Source: Mycolicibacterium peregrinum | GTDB taxonomy: Bacteria > Actinomycetota > Actinomycetes > Mycobacteriales > Mycobacteriaceae | Assembly (NCBI RefSeq): GCF_002102345.1 | Contig: NZ_LQPP01000004.1 | Location: forward strand, 1 to 64,000 | Length of the DNA stretch: 64,000 bases | Direction: 5' to 3' | Part shown: one piece after another, positions 17,013 through 26,414 of the stretch | How the letters are laid out: the number at the start of each line of letters is the position of its first letter | Position numbering within the stretch: the stretch's first letter is position 1 | Program-made: the position numbers and the translations under genes | Notes under the pieces: model-generated | Database searches by the model: none | What the model saw: only the letters and a program-made list of their open reading frames with translations | What the model was told of the DNA's origin: nothing

Positions 17013-17309
17013 CTAGGCCTGATCGTTCAGTTCGAAGGAATCCGCCGAGCCCTTCAAACCATCCGAGTAGTAATCGAGCAAATCGGTCTTTATCGACACG
17101 GAGCCATCGACCCAATCCTTTTGCGCCAGATACCCTCCGCCGCCTTTCGCAAACCCGTCACCCATCTTGTCGTCACCCCACGCGGCGCCTTCGGCCGCCA
17201 GATTGGCCTGCAGGGAGGACAGCACATTCTTCATCCTGATGCTGACATCGTTCAGGTCCTTCGAGGTCGCCCGCAGCTCAGAAGGTCCGACACCGAGCTC
17301 GTCAGCCAT
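17013..17309 (-). CDS. WXG100-family (ESAT-6-like) protein
   Basis: This 98-residue protein has the size and helical character of WXG100 substrates, with the hairpin motif W-G in GAAWGDDKMG near the centre. ATG 17309 follows an AGGAG-type ribosome site that overlaps the stop of the upstream YbaB-like gene. It is the only small Esx-type protein in the window; ESX-encoded Esx proteins usually occur as pairs. The 49-bp spacing to the giant gene suggests it pairs with the WXG100-like N-terminus of that protein to form the secreted heterodimer. That pairing is an inference. Confidence 0.75.
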   Translation of the reverse strand: MADELGVGPSELRATSKDLNDVSIRMKNVLSSLQANLAAEGAAWGDDKMGDGFAKGGGGYLAQKDWVDGSVSIKTDLLDYYSDGLKGSADSFELNDQA

Positions 17310-17313
17310 CGAT

Positions 17314-17778
17314 TCAGCTCCTCACGGTGGGGAATACGGATTGGTCCCGGTCGTCGTCCTCGGGATCGGTCGCCTGGACGGCCGCATCGTCGTTACCGAA
17401 GACGGATCTGGTCAGGTCACGTAGATCAGGTGCGGTGTCGGCGATGTCGGACAGCGATGGCATCATCCGGCGCCGTTCTTCGATCGGCATCATCAGGGCA
17501 GCCGCCCGCTGCGCCACATCGTGCGCCGCGGACTGCGCGGCCGCGGTGACGTGGCCACCGAGTTCTTCGAGTTCGTACTCTTCGAGATACGACTCGTCGA
17601 TGACGGTCTCGATGACATGGCCCCGGGCGTCGACCGTCACCTGGACCAGACCATCGGCCTCCTCGGCAGTCGCGGCGAGCTGCGCCTGCTCGCGCTGCAC
17701 TGCCGCGATATCAGCCATCTGCTCGGAGACCAAGGCGAGCACCTCGGTCATCTGATGCCGGAGGGCATCGTTACTCAT
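17314..17778 (-). CDS. YbaB/EbfC-like ESX-associated protein
   Basis: This is a 154-residue acidic protein. The N-terminus (residues 1-45) is a coiled helix, and the middle VQVTVDARGHVIETVIDESY matches the small beta-sheet of YbaB/EbfC-like proteins, a fold also seen in ESX-associated EspL-type proteins. ATG 17778 was chosen because the further upstream in-frame codons encode an unlikely Arg/Cys-rich extension. It ends 4 bp before the WXG100 gene. A chaperone or DNA-binding role in effector handling is possible but not shown by the sequence. Confidence 0.6.
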   Translation of the reverse strand: MSNDALRHQMTEVLALVSEQMADIAAVQREQAQLAATAEEADGLVQVTVDARGHVIETVIDESYLEEYELEELGGHVTAAAQSAAHDVAQRAAALMMPIEERRRMMPSLSDIADTAPDLRDLTRSVFGNDDAAVQATDPEDDDRDQSVFPTVRS

Positions 17779-18027
17779 TCCGACAAGTGTTCCAGATCCG
17801 CAAAGGCACCGCCACGCTCTTTGCCGAATTCGATTACGGCCGACCATATTTGAGTGCGTGAACAATTACGTTTGCGAAATTGCCATCATCGCAATGCCAC
17901 TCACACCGTAATTTGCCACCCTCGCGTAGATAACCGAGATTTACTCGACAGTCCGCATTTCATGCCGATAGCTCTCACACTCTCAGCCGTTCCACGCGTT
18001 CTTTGCCTCGGCCGCCAAATCGACGGG

Positions 18028-19509
18028 TCACCGGTGCTGAGGTGCACCGCGCAGCCGGGGAAACTTCTCCGCCACGGCGGCTGCCAGTTCCAGATAAGCC
18101 TGGAGGGTGGCCGGGTCGAGCAGGTCGAAATCGACGTCGGCGCCCTCGGCCAGGTGCGGATCGAACGGGATCATGTGCACCGAGCGGCAACGGGCCTCGA
18201 AGTGCTCGTAGACCTTGTCCAGTTTGAGCTTCGCCGACCCTGGTCGCGAGGCACTCAGCACCACATGCGCTTCGCGGACCAACGCCGAGTGTCCGTGCTG
18301 CATCAGCCAATCCAACGTTGCCGACGCACTGCGGGCCGCGTCGATGGCCGGCGAGCTGACCAGCACGATCGCATGCGCCAGGTCGAGCACACCCGCCATC
18401 GCCGAATGCATGATCCCGGTGCCGCAGTCGGTGAGGATGATGTTGTAGTAGCGACGCAGGATGCTGACGGTGCGGCGGTAGTCGGATTCGCCGAACACTT
18501 CCGAGACCGCGGGCTCCTGCTCGCTGGCCAGCACCTCCAGCCGGCTGCCCGCCATCCGGGTGTGGCTGCGTACGTCGGCGTAGCGCTCGATGTTGGGATC
18601 CGACAGCAGGTCGCGCACGGTGGACTCGCTCGACACATCCCGTACCCGTTCCGCCAGCGTTCCGCGGTCCGGGTTCGCATCCACCGCGATCACCCGGTCG
18701 TGGCGCATCATCGACAGTGCCGAGCCCAATCCCAAGGTGGTGGTGGTCTTTCCGACACCACCCTTGATCGACAACACGGCGATCCGGAAGTCGCCGGCGA
18801 TCGGCTGGCGGATCTGGGCCAGCAGGTCGTCGCGCTCCCGATCTTTGCGCGATTCACCCGGGCTGACCCGTCCGGCACTGGCCAGATGCACCGCGCGCCG
18901 CCACCCGGAGTGGGGTGCGGTGCGGGACCGGTTGAGGATCCCGGCGTCGTCGAGCGAAGGCGGCACCGGCGAGTACTGCGGCGGCTGGGTCATACCGGGT
19001 GGCGGGATGAAGCCCGGCGGAGGCGGCATGAACCCCGGCGGCGGCAACGGCGGAAGTGGTAGCGGCGGCGGTGGAACCGGCCTCAGCGGCGGAATCGGAA
19101 TCAGCTCAGTCGGCTCAGCCGCCGGCGGCTCCGGCTCCGAAGCTGGACGTTCAGGTTCTGGCTCCGGCGTGCGTTGCTCGTCGAGTTCGAACCGTTCCGC
19201 GAATTCCCTTGACCCGATCGGGCTGTGCATCTGCCACGGCGGCGGGGCTAGCCGGCGGACCGGCGCAGCGGCCGGGTGCTCGGGCTCCGTCGCCGGCTCC
19301 GTCGCCGGCTCGGGAGCCGGAGCCGACTTCGTGAAGGCGTCGGTCACGTCGTCGGCGGGCGACTTCGCGGTATGGATCTGCCGAGCCGACCGTTGTGCCG
19401 CAATCTGTTCCAGCAACGCGGCAGCCCGGGCTTCCACCTGGTCCAATTCACCAGGTGCCAGGTCGTCGAGCGATCTGGGCTCGCCGATCGGCCGATTCTC
19501 GTCCGGCAT
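18028..19509 (-). CDS. EspI-like MinD/ParA-family ATPase, proline-rich
   Basis: The protein has 493 residues. The N-terminal half is acidic and then strongly proline-rich (about residues 60-190). The C-terminal half is a MinD/ParA ATPase with deviant Walker A KGGVGKTT near residue 250 and ILTDCGTGIMHS as the Walker B-like region. This layout matches EspI of ESX-1 and its ESX-2 relative, which also sit beside eccD/mycP. EspI is known as a cytosolic ESX-associated ATPase. Its role here, perhaps coupling energy status or effector delivery to the secretion channel, is inferred from position. A 249-bp gap separates it from the downstream YbaB-like gene. Confidence 0.8.
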   Translation of the reverse strand: MPDENRPIGEPRSLDDLAPGELDQVEARAAALLEQIAAQRSARQIHTAKSPADDVTDAFTKSAPAPEPATEPATEPEHPAAAPVRRLAPPPWQMHSPIGSREFAERFELDEQRTPEPEPERPASEPEPPAAEPTELIPIPPLRPVPPPPLPLPPLPPPGFMPPPPGFIPPPGMTQPPQYSPVPPSLDDAGILNRSRTAPHSGWRRAVHLASAGRVSPGESRKDRERDDLLAQIRQPIAGDFRIAVLSIKGGVGKTTTTLGLGSALSMMRHDRVIAVDANPDRGTLAERVRDVSSESTVRDLLSDPNIERYADVRSHTRMAGSRLEVLASEQEPAVSEVFGESDYRRTVSILRRYYNIILTDCGTGIMHSAMAGVLDLAHAIVLVSSPAIDAARSASATLDWLMQHGHSALVREAHVVLSASRPGSAKLKLDKVYEHFEARCRSVHMIPFDPHLAEGADVDFDLLDPATLQAYLELAAAVAEKFPRLRGAPQHR

Positions 19510-19521
19510 CTTTCCCCTAAC

Positions 19522-20904
19522 TCACCTGGTCCGTCGCCGGGCAGCAGCCACCGCTACCGCCGCCACCATCAACGCAAGACACGCCGCGGTGACGGTGAAT
19601 ACGATCCTGCGGGCCCGCACATTACCCGGATCCGGTTGCGGTGGCCCGCTGATCGATGAAGAGGCAGTGACATCGCGGCGGTCTTTCGCAGGTGGCAGCT
19701 GGTAGGTCAGTGCCGCGACTGGATCCACGACTCCATAACCCGTGGCCTGGTTGGGTCCATTCCCCGGGGTGCGGGCGGTGCGTTCGAGCAGATCCTTGAC
19801 CTCACCAGCGGTCAGACCCGGATACCGCGACCGGATCAACGCCACCACCCCCGATACGAACGGCGCCGCGAAGCTCGTTCCGTTGAGCGGGGCCAGCCCC
19901 TGCTGGCCGAGCTGGGCGTTGCTCAGTCCGGGGCCGCCGGGGTCCAGCGAGGTGACCCGCTCACCGGGGGCGGCCACCGCCACCCACGGACCATGCAGGC
20001 TGAAGTCGGCAGGGGCGGCCGAGGTGGTCACCGCGCCGACGGTCAGGACATAGTCGGCGAACCAGGCCGGGCTGGCGATGGTGCTCACGCTGTTCCAGCC
20101 GTTGTCCAGCGGTTGGTTCGGATCGTTCATGTTGTTCTGCGCGTTGCACATGCTCTGGCTGTTGAAGTTGCCCGCAGCGGCCACCACCACGACATTACGT
20201 TCGTAGGCGTAGCGCACCGCGCGCCCGAGTTCGCGGTCGTCGAGGCCGGCCGAAACGGGCGCGCAGGCCACCTCGGACAGGTTGATCACCGTGGCACCGA
20301 GATCCACTGCCCGGGTGATCGCGAGCGCCAGGGTGTGCGTGTTGCCGTAGCCGACCGATGTCGCGTTGGGATCGTCGTTCTGCCCGCTGCTCGTGCCCGC
20401 GACACTGTAGGCGCCACTGTTCTGGCGGATCGACAGGATCGAGGCCTCGGGTGCGACCCCGGCGAAGCTGTCGCCATCGACGGGCGTCGCGGCGATGATC
20501 CCGGCGACCAGGGTGCCATGCGCGTCGCAGTCGACCAGGCCGTCGCTGCTCGACACATAGTCGCCGCCGGGCTCGAGTGCGGGCAGCCGGGGGTGCCGGT
20601 TGACGCCGGTGTCGATCACCGCCACCTTCTGCCCGGCACCGCGGGAAAAGCGCCAGGCCCTGCGGTATTCGAGCATTGCCTCGGCACTGGTCTGTTTGGT
20701 GAAGTCGGTGCCCGGCAGCACGCCGGTGGGGATACCGCAGATCGCCTTCAGTTCGGTGGGCTGCGCCGGTGCGACGGGCCCGCTCGGCGGCGGTCCGGGC
20801 TCGACGACGGGCCGCGTCACCGCACCGGCCGGGGGTGCCCCGAAGCCGGACAGCGCCACGGTCAGGACGACGGTCACCACCGCCGAGCACCGCCGGGCGC
20901 TCAC
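19522..20904 (-). CDS. mycP: Mycosin, subtilisin-like membrane-anchored serine protease of ESX
   Basis: Of 460 residues, the first roughly 27 form a signal peptide. The catalytic Asp is in VAVIDTGVNRHP, the His in CDAHGTLVAGI and the Ser in GTSFAAPFVSG. A single C-terminal membrane helix is followed by RRRTR. Mycosins cap and stabilise the periplasmic side of ESX complexes and process substrates. GTG 20904 overlaps the last base of the eccD stop, indicating translational coupling. A longer open frame extends to 21936 but lies inside eccD, so the GTG start is preferred. Confidence 0.92.
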   Translation of the reverse strand: MSARRCSAVVTVVLTVALSGFGAPPAGAVTRPVVEPGPPPSGPVAPAQPTELKAICGIPTGVLPGTDFTKQTSAEAMLEYRRAWRFSRGAGQKVAVIDTGVNRHPRLPALEPGGDYVSSSDGLVDCDAHGTLVAGIIAATPVDGDSFAGVAPEASILSIRQNSGAYSVAGTSSGQNDDPNATSVGYGNTHTLALAITRAVDLGATVINLSEVACAPVSAGLDDRELGRAVRYAYERNVVVVAAAGNFNSQSMCNAQNNMNDPNQPLDNGWNSVSTIASPAWFADYVLTVGAVTTSAAPADFSLHGPWVAVAAPGERVTSLDPGGPGLSNAQLGQQGLAPLNGTSFAAPFVSGVVALIRSRYPGLTAGEVKDLLERTARTPGNGPNQATGYGVVDPVAALTYQLPPAKDRRDVTASSSISGPPQPDPGNVRARRIVFTVTAACLALMVAAVAVAAARRRTR

Positions 20905-22331
20905 TAGCCGCCCAGCCGTTCGTACAGTCCGAGCGGCCACAGTGCCAGCGGTATCACCGCCGCCACGGCCAGGTATTCCAGATACCCGAAGACGGCCCGG
21001 AACCGGTGAACGTATCGAGCCATGACGCCGCCGACCGCGACCACGGCGAGCACGACGACCCCGGTGAGCTGCAACGGCCACACCCCGGACTGGGCCTGCA
21101 CGCAGGTGATCAGCACGAGCCCCAGCGCAGGCACACCGAGCGCCACCCGTTCCGGCCAGGTGGCGGCCCGGCGGACGTGCAACGCCAACACCGACGCACA
21201 GATCAGCGCGAAAGCGAAGGCAGCCCAACCTGTCTCGACCCGCATCAGCACGGTCGCGGCGATCAGCGCCACCGCAGCCGCGCCGGCCAGCAGGCCCGAG
21301 CGGGTCAGCACCGCAGCATGCACCCTGGCCCACACTTGTTCGGCGCTGGGCATCGGAGTACCCGAAGGGGCCGGTCCCGCCGACGTCGTGAACGGGTCGT
21401 CGGTGCGCGACTGCTCGCTCGACGCCACCGGGTACTGGTCGAGCCGCGCGGTCAACGCCGGCACCGCCAGACACCCGAACACCGCAACGACGGCGACGAC
21501 CGTGGTCACCACCGCGACCGGAGCCCCCAACGCGCGGACCGCGAACGCCACGGTGCCGAATCCCAGCACGACCGCAGCGGCAACGTACGACCAGTGACCC
21601 GCACCGATCACCCGGTGACAGATCGCGGTGAGCCCCAACAACACTGCGCAGCCACCCGCGAGTCCGACGACACCGTGCGGTGCCGCCACCACCCAACCCG
21701 CCGCGGCGCCGACGGCGATCACCGACGGGCCGACCGCGGCGGCGATATCGGCCCGGCCCAGCATCCGGCGCGCGAGTGCGCCACCGGCCACCAGCGCCAC
21801 GCTGGTCAGCGCTGCCGCACCCAATATCACCGGCCGGTGCACCGACAATGCCGGGGCGAGCAGGAGCACCACCCATACCGCCGAGCACAGCCACAACCCG
21901 GCGAAGGCCATCGTCCCCGCCGCGGTGGCATTCCACGCCGCGTACGAGGCCCGGTTCAGTCGGGCCGCCGCGTCCACCACGTCGTCGTACAGAGTGGGCG
22001 GGGACAACGCCCGGCGGGCCGAGAGATGCAGCAGCTCACCGTTTTCCACGCCGGCCTCGCGCAGGGTCCGATCCGGTTCCAGCACGCCGGCCCCACCGGC
22101 ACGACTGAGCACCCAGAACGTCCGTCGCTCGTCGCGGTCGGCCAGGTCGTCACTGCGCTCGGCGTCTCGGGACTTGATCAACCGGGCCAGTTCCGGCAGG
22201 AACGCCGCCACCGGCACATCGGCCGGCAGCGCGACGTCGAGCTGGGTGCGGCCACCCACCACGGACACCCGTATCGCCTCGGGCGCCGCGGACACCACGT
22301 GCAGCTCGCGGAGCTCCTCGACCCCGGTCAC
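20904..22331 (-). CDS. eccD: ESX inner-membrane channel protein EccD (minus-strand copy)
   Basis: The protein has 475 residues: an N-terminal ubiquitin-like domain (about 1-110, starting VSVVGGRTQLDVALP), then about eleven membrane segments, as usual for EccD. ATG 22331 overlaps the eccC stop (ATGA) and the 3' end overlaps mycP, so eccC-eccD-mycP is one translationally coupled unit. It is clearly divergent from the second EccD encoded on the other strand at 26415. EccD is present as a dimer in each ESX protomer, so two different EccDs in one locus is notable. Confidence 0.9.
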   Translation of the reverse strand: MTGVEELRELHVVSAAPEAIRVSVVGGRTQLDVALPADVPVAAFLPELARLIKSRDAERSDDLADRDERRTFWVLSRAGGAGVLEPDRTLREAGVENGELLHLSARRALSPPTLYDDVVDAAARLNRASYAAWNATAAGTMAFAGLWLCSAVWVVLLLAPALSVHRPVILGAAALTSVALVAGGALARRMLGRADIAAAVGPSVIAVGAAAGWVVAAPHGVVGLAGGCAVLLGLTAICHRVIGAGHWSYVAAAVVLGFGTVAFAVRALGAPVAVVTTVVAVVAVFGCLAVPALTARLDQYPVASSEQSRTDDPFTTSAGPAPSGTPMPSAEQVWARVHAAVLTRSGLLAGAAAVALIAATVLMRVETGWAAFAFALICASVLALHVRRAATWPERVALGVPALGLVLITCVQAQSGVWPLQLTGVVVLAVVAVGGVMARYVHRFRAVFGYLEYLAVAAVIPLALWPLGLYERLGG

Positions 22332-25300
22332 AGGTCGGGCATCCGGGACAGCTGGACCACGCCGCTACGGGTGGTCCGAGAGACCAGCATGCCGCGGCCC
22401 GGAGGCATCGGTCCGGCCTTGTATCCGCCGAACAGACCGCCCTCGTCTCTGCTGCCGCTCATCACCAAACCGTTGCAGGACAGGTCTTTCAGACGCCCGA
22501 CGATCGGATCCATCATCGCCCGCCCGGCACCACCGCTGCGCCGGGTGACCACGACACGCAGGCCGATGTCGCGGGCCTGCGGCAGATACTCGACAAGTGG
22601 GCCGAGCGGATGGCTCAGCGACCCGCCGGGGATCAGGTCGTAGTCGTCGATCATCACGAACAGGTCCGGCCCCGACCACCAGGAACGTTCCTTCAGCTGC
22701 TGCTGGGTGATGTCGTTGGGCGGCAGCCGATCCTTGAGGGCACCGGCCAGGGCCATCATCAGATCCGTACACGACTGCGGGGCCGTGGCATAGCCACCCA
22801 GGTACTCGTCGGGGACGACGCCCAGCATCGAGCGACGGAAGTCGACCAGGATGATCTTGGCCTCCACGGGGCTGGCGTTCTCCATCACGCCGGCCGCGAT
22901 GTTGCGCAGCAGACCGGTCTTGCCGCATTCGGTGTCGGCGAAAGCGACCAGGTGGGGTTGGGAATCGAAATCCAAAACCACGGGTGCGAGTTCATCCTCG
23001 TCGATGCCGATCGCGATGCGGGCCTTGCTCAGTTGCCCGGCATCGCGCGCCACTCGTACGACGTCGTCGCGGTTCACGTCGTGCGGCAACATCCGTACCC
23101 TCGGCGCCTCGCGGTCCTGGTAGTGCGCGCGGACGGCCTCGACGGCACCGGCCACGCCGGCGGGCAGATCCTCCACCGCGGAACTGGAGTCGAGCCTGGG
23201 CAACCCGATCAGGATGTGCAGTCGCTCGGAGTTGATGCCGCGTCCGGGCCGTCCGATCGGCACCAGCTCGGCGGACCGCCGCGCCACCTCGCTGTCGATC
23301 GGGTCACCGAGACGGAGTTCGACGCGGGTACCGAGCATGTCCTTGACCGCGGGCCGGATCTCCATCCAGCGTGATGCCGTGATCGCCAGGTGCACGCCGT
23401 ACGACAGACCCTGGACGGCCAGCGATTGGATCACCTGGTCGAGCGATTCGAAGTCGCTCTTGATCGATGCCCAGCCGTCGATGACCAGCACCACGTCACC
23501 GAACTTGTCCTGGCTCACCTCGCCTTTGGCCTTGCGCTGACGGAAATCCCGCATGGATTCGATACCGAGTTCGCGGAACAGCTGCTCGCGGGACCGCAAC
23601 ACTCCGGCCACCTCGGCGACGGTGCGCCGGATCGCGTCGGCGTCCATCCGGCCGGCCACCCCGCCGACATGCGGCAACTTGGCCAGGCTGGTCAGGGTGC
23701 CGCCACCGAAGTCCAGGCAGTAGAACTGCAACTGCTCGGGAGTGTGGGTTGCGGCGGCGGCCAGCATCAGCGTGCGCAGCGTGGTGGACTTGCCGGACTG
23801 CGGCCCACCGACCACCGCGACGTTGCCCTGGGCGCCGGACAGGTCGACCATCAGCACGTCGCGGCGCTGATCGTAGGGGCGGTCCACCACGCCCATCGGC
23901 ATCCACAGCCGGCCGTTGACATTCGCCGGAGCCGACCAATCTGAGTCCGGCAGAAGCTCGTTCACGGCAGGACTGTCGTCGAGCGGCGGCAGCCACACCT
24001 CGTGGGCGGGCCTGCCGTGGCCGCGCAGCCGGCTGACGACCATGTCGAGCAGCGTCTTCTTGGTGGGACCTGAGCTGGCCCGCTCCGGCTCGGCCTCCGG
24101 CATGTCGTGCGGCAGCGGCACCCGCTCGGGCACCGGATCCTTCTTGACCGGCGTCGCGGTGAACAGCTTCGGCGCGAGCGCACCCAGTTGGGTCACCCGA
24201 CCGGTGCGCGCCGAGACCCGCGGTTTGACGTACTCCCCCGAGACATAACACGCGTTGAACCGGATGGGTTCGGAGGCATCGCATTTCAGGAACGCCGAAC
24301 CGGGCACGCTGGGTAGGTGATAGGCGTCGGGCACGCCGAGCACGCTGCGCGATTCACCGGCCGAGAACGTCTTGAGGCCGATCCGGTAGGACAGGTGCGA
24401 GTCCAGGCCGCGCAGCTTGCCCTCCTCCAGACGCTGCGACGCCAGGAGCAGATGCATGTGCAGGGACCGGCCGAGCCGGCCGATCATCACGAACAACTCG
24501 GCGAAATCCGGTTTCTGGGAAAGCAGCTCGGAGAACTCGTCGACCACGATGAACAGGGCGGGCAGTGGCTCCAGGTCCGCACCCGCCGCCCGGGCGCGCT
24601 CGTATTCGGAGACGTTCGGGAAATTGCCTGCAGCGCGCAGCAGTTCCTGCCGGCGGTTCATCTCGCCGGCCAACGCGTCGCGCATCCGGTCCACCATCGT
24701 CAGTTCGTCTTCGAGGTTGGTGATGATGGCCGCGATGTGGGCGATCCCGTCCAGACCGAGGAACGTGGCCCCGCCCTTGAAGTCGACCAGCACGAGGTTG
24801 AGCTGTTCCGGCGAGTGCGATGTGATCATCGAAAGCACCAGCGTGCGCAGGAATTCGGACTTGCCCGAGCCGGTGGCACCGATACACAACCCGTGCGGGC
24901 CCATCCCGCCCTCGGCCGCTTCCTTGATGTCGAGTTCGATGGGCTGCCCGTTCGGGGTGATACCGATCGGGACCCGCAACCGTTCTCGCAGGGACCGCTG
25001 CCGCCACACCTGTTCGGGCACGATCGCGGCGGCATCGGGGATCTTCAGCAGCGCCATCAGGCCGGGGTCGACGGCCCGCGAATCGGCCTCCAGGCTGACG
25101 ATGTGCGCGGCGTTCGCCGGGCGGTAGCGCCCGATCCGCCGTGCCGTCGTCTCGGCCTCGGCGATCGTGATGGTGTCCGGGGTGGCGAACCGTTCGACCC
25201 CCACCGCGGTGCGGGCGGCCACGTCGTCACCCTCGACCACCAGTTGCAGGCTGCGCCGTGCCGAGGCACCGGGTCGCAGGCCGTTCAGATCCAACAGTGT

Positions 25301-26332
25301 GACACTGTCCAGGCCGGCGTCGGTGATCAAGTGCTCGTCGCCGGTGACGAATCCGTCGTCGAGTACGACGACGAGCTGCTTGAGGCCCTGGGTCGGCTGC
25401 GCGTTGCGGGTGAACCGGCCGCGTTCTGCCAGCTCGGACGACAATGCGGTCTCCATCAGCTCCAGCGTGGGGAACAGCAGCCGCATCGAACCCATACCGT
25501 CGCGGGTCACCGCATGCTGCGCGTGCGGCAGCCATTTGACCCAGCTCCAGTTCTCGCCGTCGGGGTTGGCCGTGACGATCGCCACCTGCACATGGTCAGG
25601 TCCGTGAAAAGCGCACAGTTCCAACACCATCGAGCGCACCAGTTGCCGCGCGAGCGCACGTTCCCCTTCGAAGGTGATGGTGGGAAACGCCCGCAACGAC
25701 ACCGCCGTCGGCAGCGCGTGCACCACGGAATGGGTCTTGACGAACCGGCGCAGCGCCACCGTCGACACCGGCTCAAGGTCTTCCGGCGGTCCGGTCTCGG
25801 GCGCCATCAGCCGGGTCGCCAACCGGTGGGTCCCGATACCAACCCGGATATGGCAGTAATCCGCATCGCTGGGCCGCCGCTCCCACATCCGACGGGTGCC
25901 CACCACATCCGTCAATGCCCGCGGATCAGGATGGCTCCATTCCAGCGCCGTGCGTTGTTCGGCGCCGGTGGTATCGGCCTCCTCGCGAAGATTCGCCAGA
26001 TAACTGAAGTAGTCCTTGCGTTCCTCGTTGAGCTCGGCTGCGGCTTTGCCATTCCGGTTACCGCCACCCATGAACATGCCGACCATCGACATGATCATCA
26101 TCATCGGAAAGAGCAGGAACATCGGGCTTCTGGCCATGTCCCGGCCACCGACCGTGACCATCAACGCGATCATGCCGATCACCGCCACCAGCATCACGAA
26201 CGGCATCAGGCGCATCGCCAGGTTGCCCGGGATGGCCCGCGGAACCTCGGGCGGTGGGGCCAGGCTGACCTCGCCACCGGGCATCCGCGGCGGCGCCACC
26301 CGAAGTCGGCGGACGAATCCCTGCGTACTCAA
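22328..26332 (-). CDS. eccC: ESX FtsK/SpoIIIE-type ATPase EccC (single-chain)
   Basis: Of 1,334 residues from TTG 26332, the start region reads STQGFVRRLRVAPPRMPG, the conserved N-terminus of EccC. Two membrane helices follow (about residues 40-90), then three FtsK-like ATPase domains. The Walker A motifs are GATGSGKSEFLR near residue 485, GGPQSGKSTTLR near 845, and a variant ADTECGKTGLLR near 1135. EccC is the motor that recognises WXG100 substrates through its distal domains. The longer open frame to 26593 would add 87 residues with no resemblance to the family and would overlap the divergent eccD. The TTG start is therefore favoured. Confidence 0.93.
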   Translation of the reverse strand: MSTQGFVRRLRVAPPRMPGGEVSLAPPPEVPRAIPGNLAMRLMPFVMLVAVIGMIALMVTVGGRDMARSPMFLLFPMMMIMSMVGMFMGGGNRNGKAAAELNEERKDYFSYLANLREEADTTGAEQRTALEWSHPDPRALTDVVGTRRMWERRPSDADYCHIRVGIGTHRLATRLMAPETGPPEDLEPVSTVALRRFVKTHSVVHALPTAVSLRAFPTITFEGERALARQLVRSMVLELCAFHGPDHVQVAIVTANPDGENWSWVKWLPHAQHAVTRDGMGSMRLLFPTLELMETALSSELAERGRFTRNAQPTQGLKQLVVVLDDGFVTGDEHLITDAGLDSVTLLDLNGLRPGASARRSLQLVVEGDDVAARTAVGVERFATPDTITIAEAETTARRIGRYRPANAAHIVSLEADSRAVDPGLMALLKIPDAAAIVPEQVWRQRSLRERLRVPIGITPNGQPIELDIKEAAEGGMGPHGLCIGATGSGKSEFLRTLVLSMITSHSPEQLNLVLVDFKGGATFLGLDGIAHIAAIITNLEDELTMVDRMRDALAGEMNRRQELLRAAGNFPNVSEYERARAAGADLEPLPALFIVVDEFSELLSQKPDFAELFVMIGRLGRSLHMHLLLASQRLEEGKLRGLDSHLSYRIGLKTFSAGESRSVLGVPDAYHLPSVPGSAFLKCDASEPIRFNACYVSGEYVKPRVSARTGRVTQLGALAPKLFTATPVKKDPVPERVPLPHDMPEAEPERASSGPTKKTLLDMVVSRLRGHGRPAHEVWLPPLDDSPAVNELLPDSDWSAPANVNGRLWMPMGVVDRPYDQRRDVLMVDLSGAQGNVAVVGGPQSGKSTTLRTLMLAAAATHTPEQLQFYCLDFGGGTLTSLAKLPHVGGVAGRMDADAIRRTVAEVAGVLRSREQLFRELGIESMRDFRQRKAKGEVSQDKFGDVVLVIDGWASIKSDFESLDQVIQSLAVQGLSYGVHLAITASRWMEIRPAVKDMLGTRVELRLGDPIDSEVARRSAELVPIGRPGRGINSERLHILIGLPRLDSSSAVEDLPAGVAGAVEAVRAHYQDREAPRVRMLPHDVNRDDVVRVARDAGQLSKARIAIGIDEDELAPVVLDFDSQPHLVAFADTECGKTGLLRNIAAGVMENASPVEAKIILVDFRRSMLGVVPDEYLGGYATAPQSCTDLMMALAGALKDRLPPNDITQQQLKERSWWSGPDLFVMIDDYDLIPGGSLSHPLGPLVEYLPQARDIGLRVVVTRRSGGAGRAMMDPIVGRLKDLSCNGLVMSGSRDEGGLFGGYKAGPMPPGRGMLVSRTTRSGVVQLSRMPDL

Positions 26333-26414
26333 CCTGCCCTCCCGGAAGCTGCGGTGCCGGATGCTGGGTATTGTTCGGGTCAGCAATCCCATTGCGCAGG
26401 AGGCCGACTGGATT
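26333..26414. promoter_or_regulatory. Divergent promoter region between eccC (-) and second eccD (+)
   Basis: These 82 bp separate the two divergent starts and must hold the upstream signals of both. A clear AGGAGG ribosome site lies about 11 bases before GTG 26415. No -10 or -35 was called. Confidence 0.5.

Noticed and set aside
17779..18027. A small gene or terminator between the EspI-like and YbaB-like genes
   Set aside because: No convincing reading frame with a ribosome site and no clear stem-loop were seen; it most likely holds the promoter of the WXG100/giant-protein unit.
20905..21936. Upstream extension of mycP inside eccD
   Set aside because: The extension is Arg/Gly-rich and antisense in character; the GTG at 20904 directly precedes a good signal peptide.
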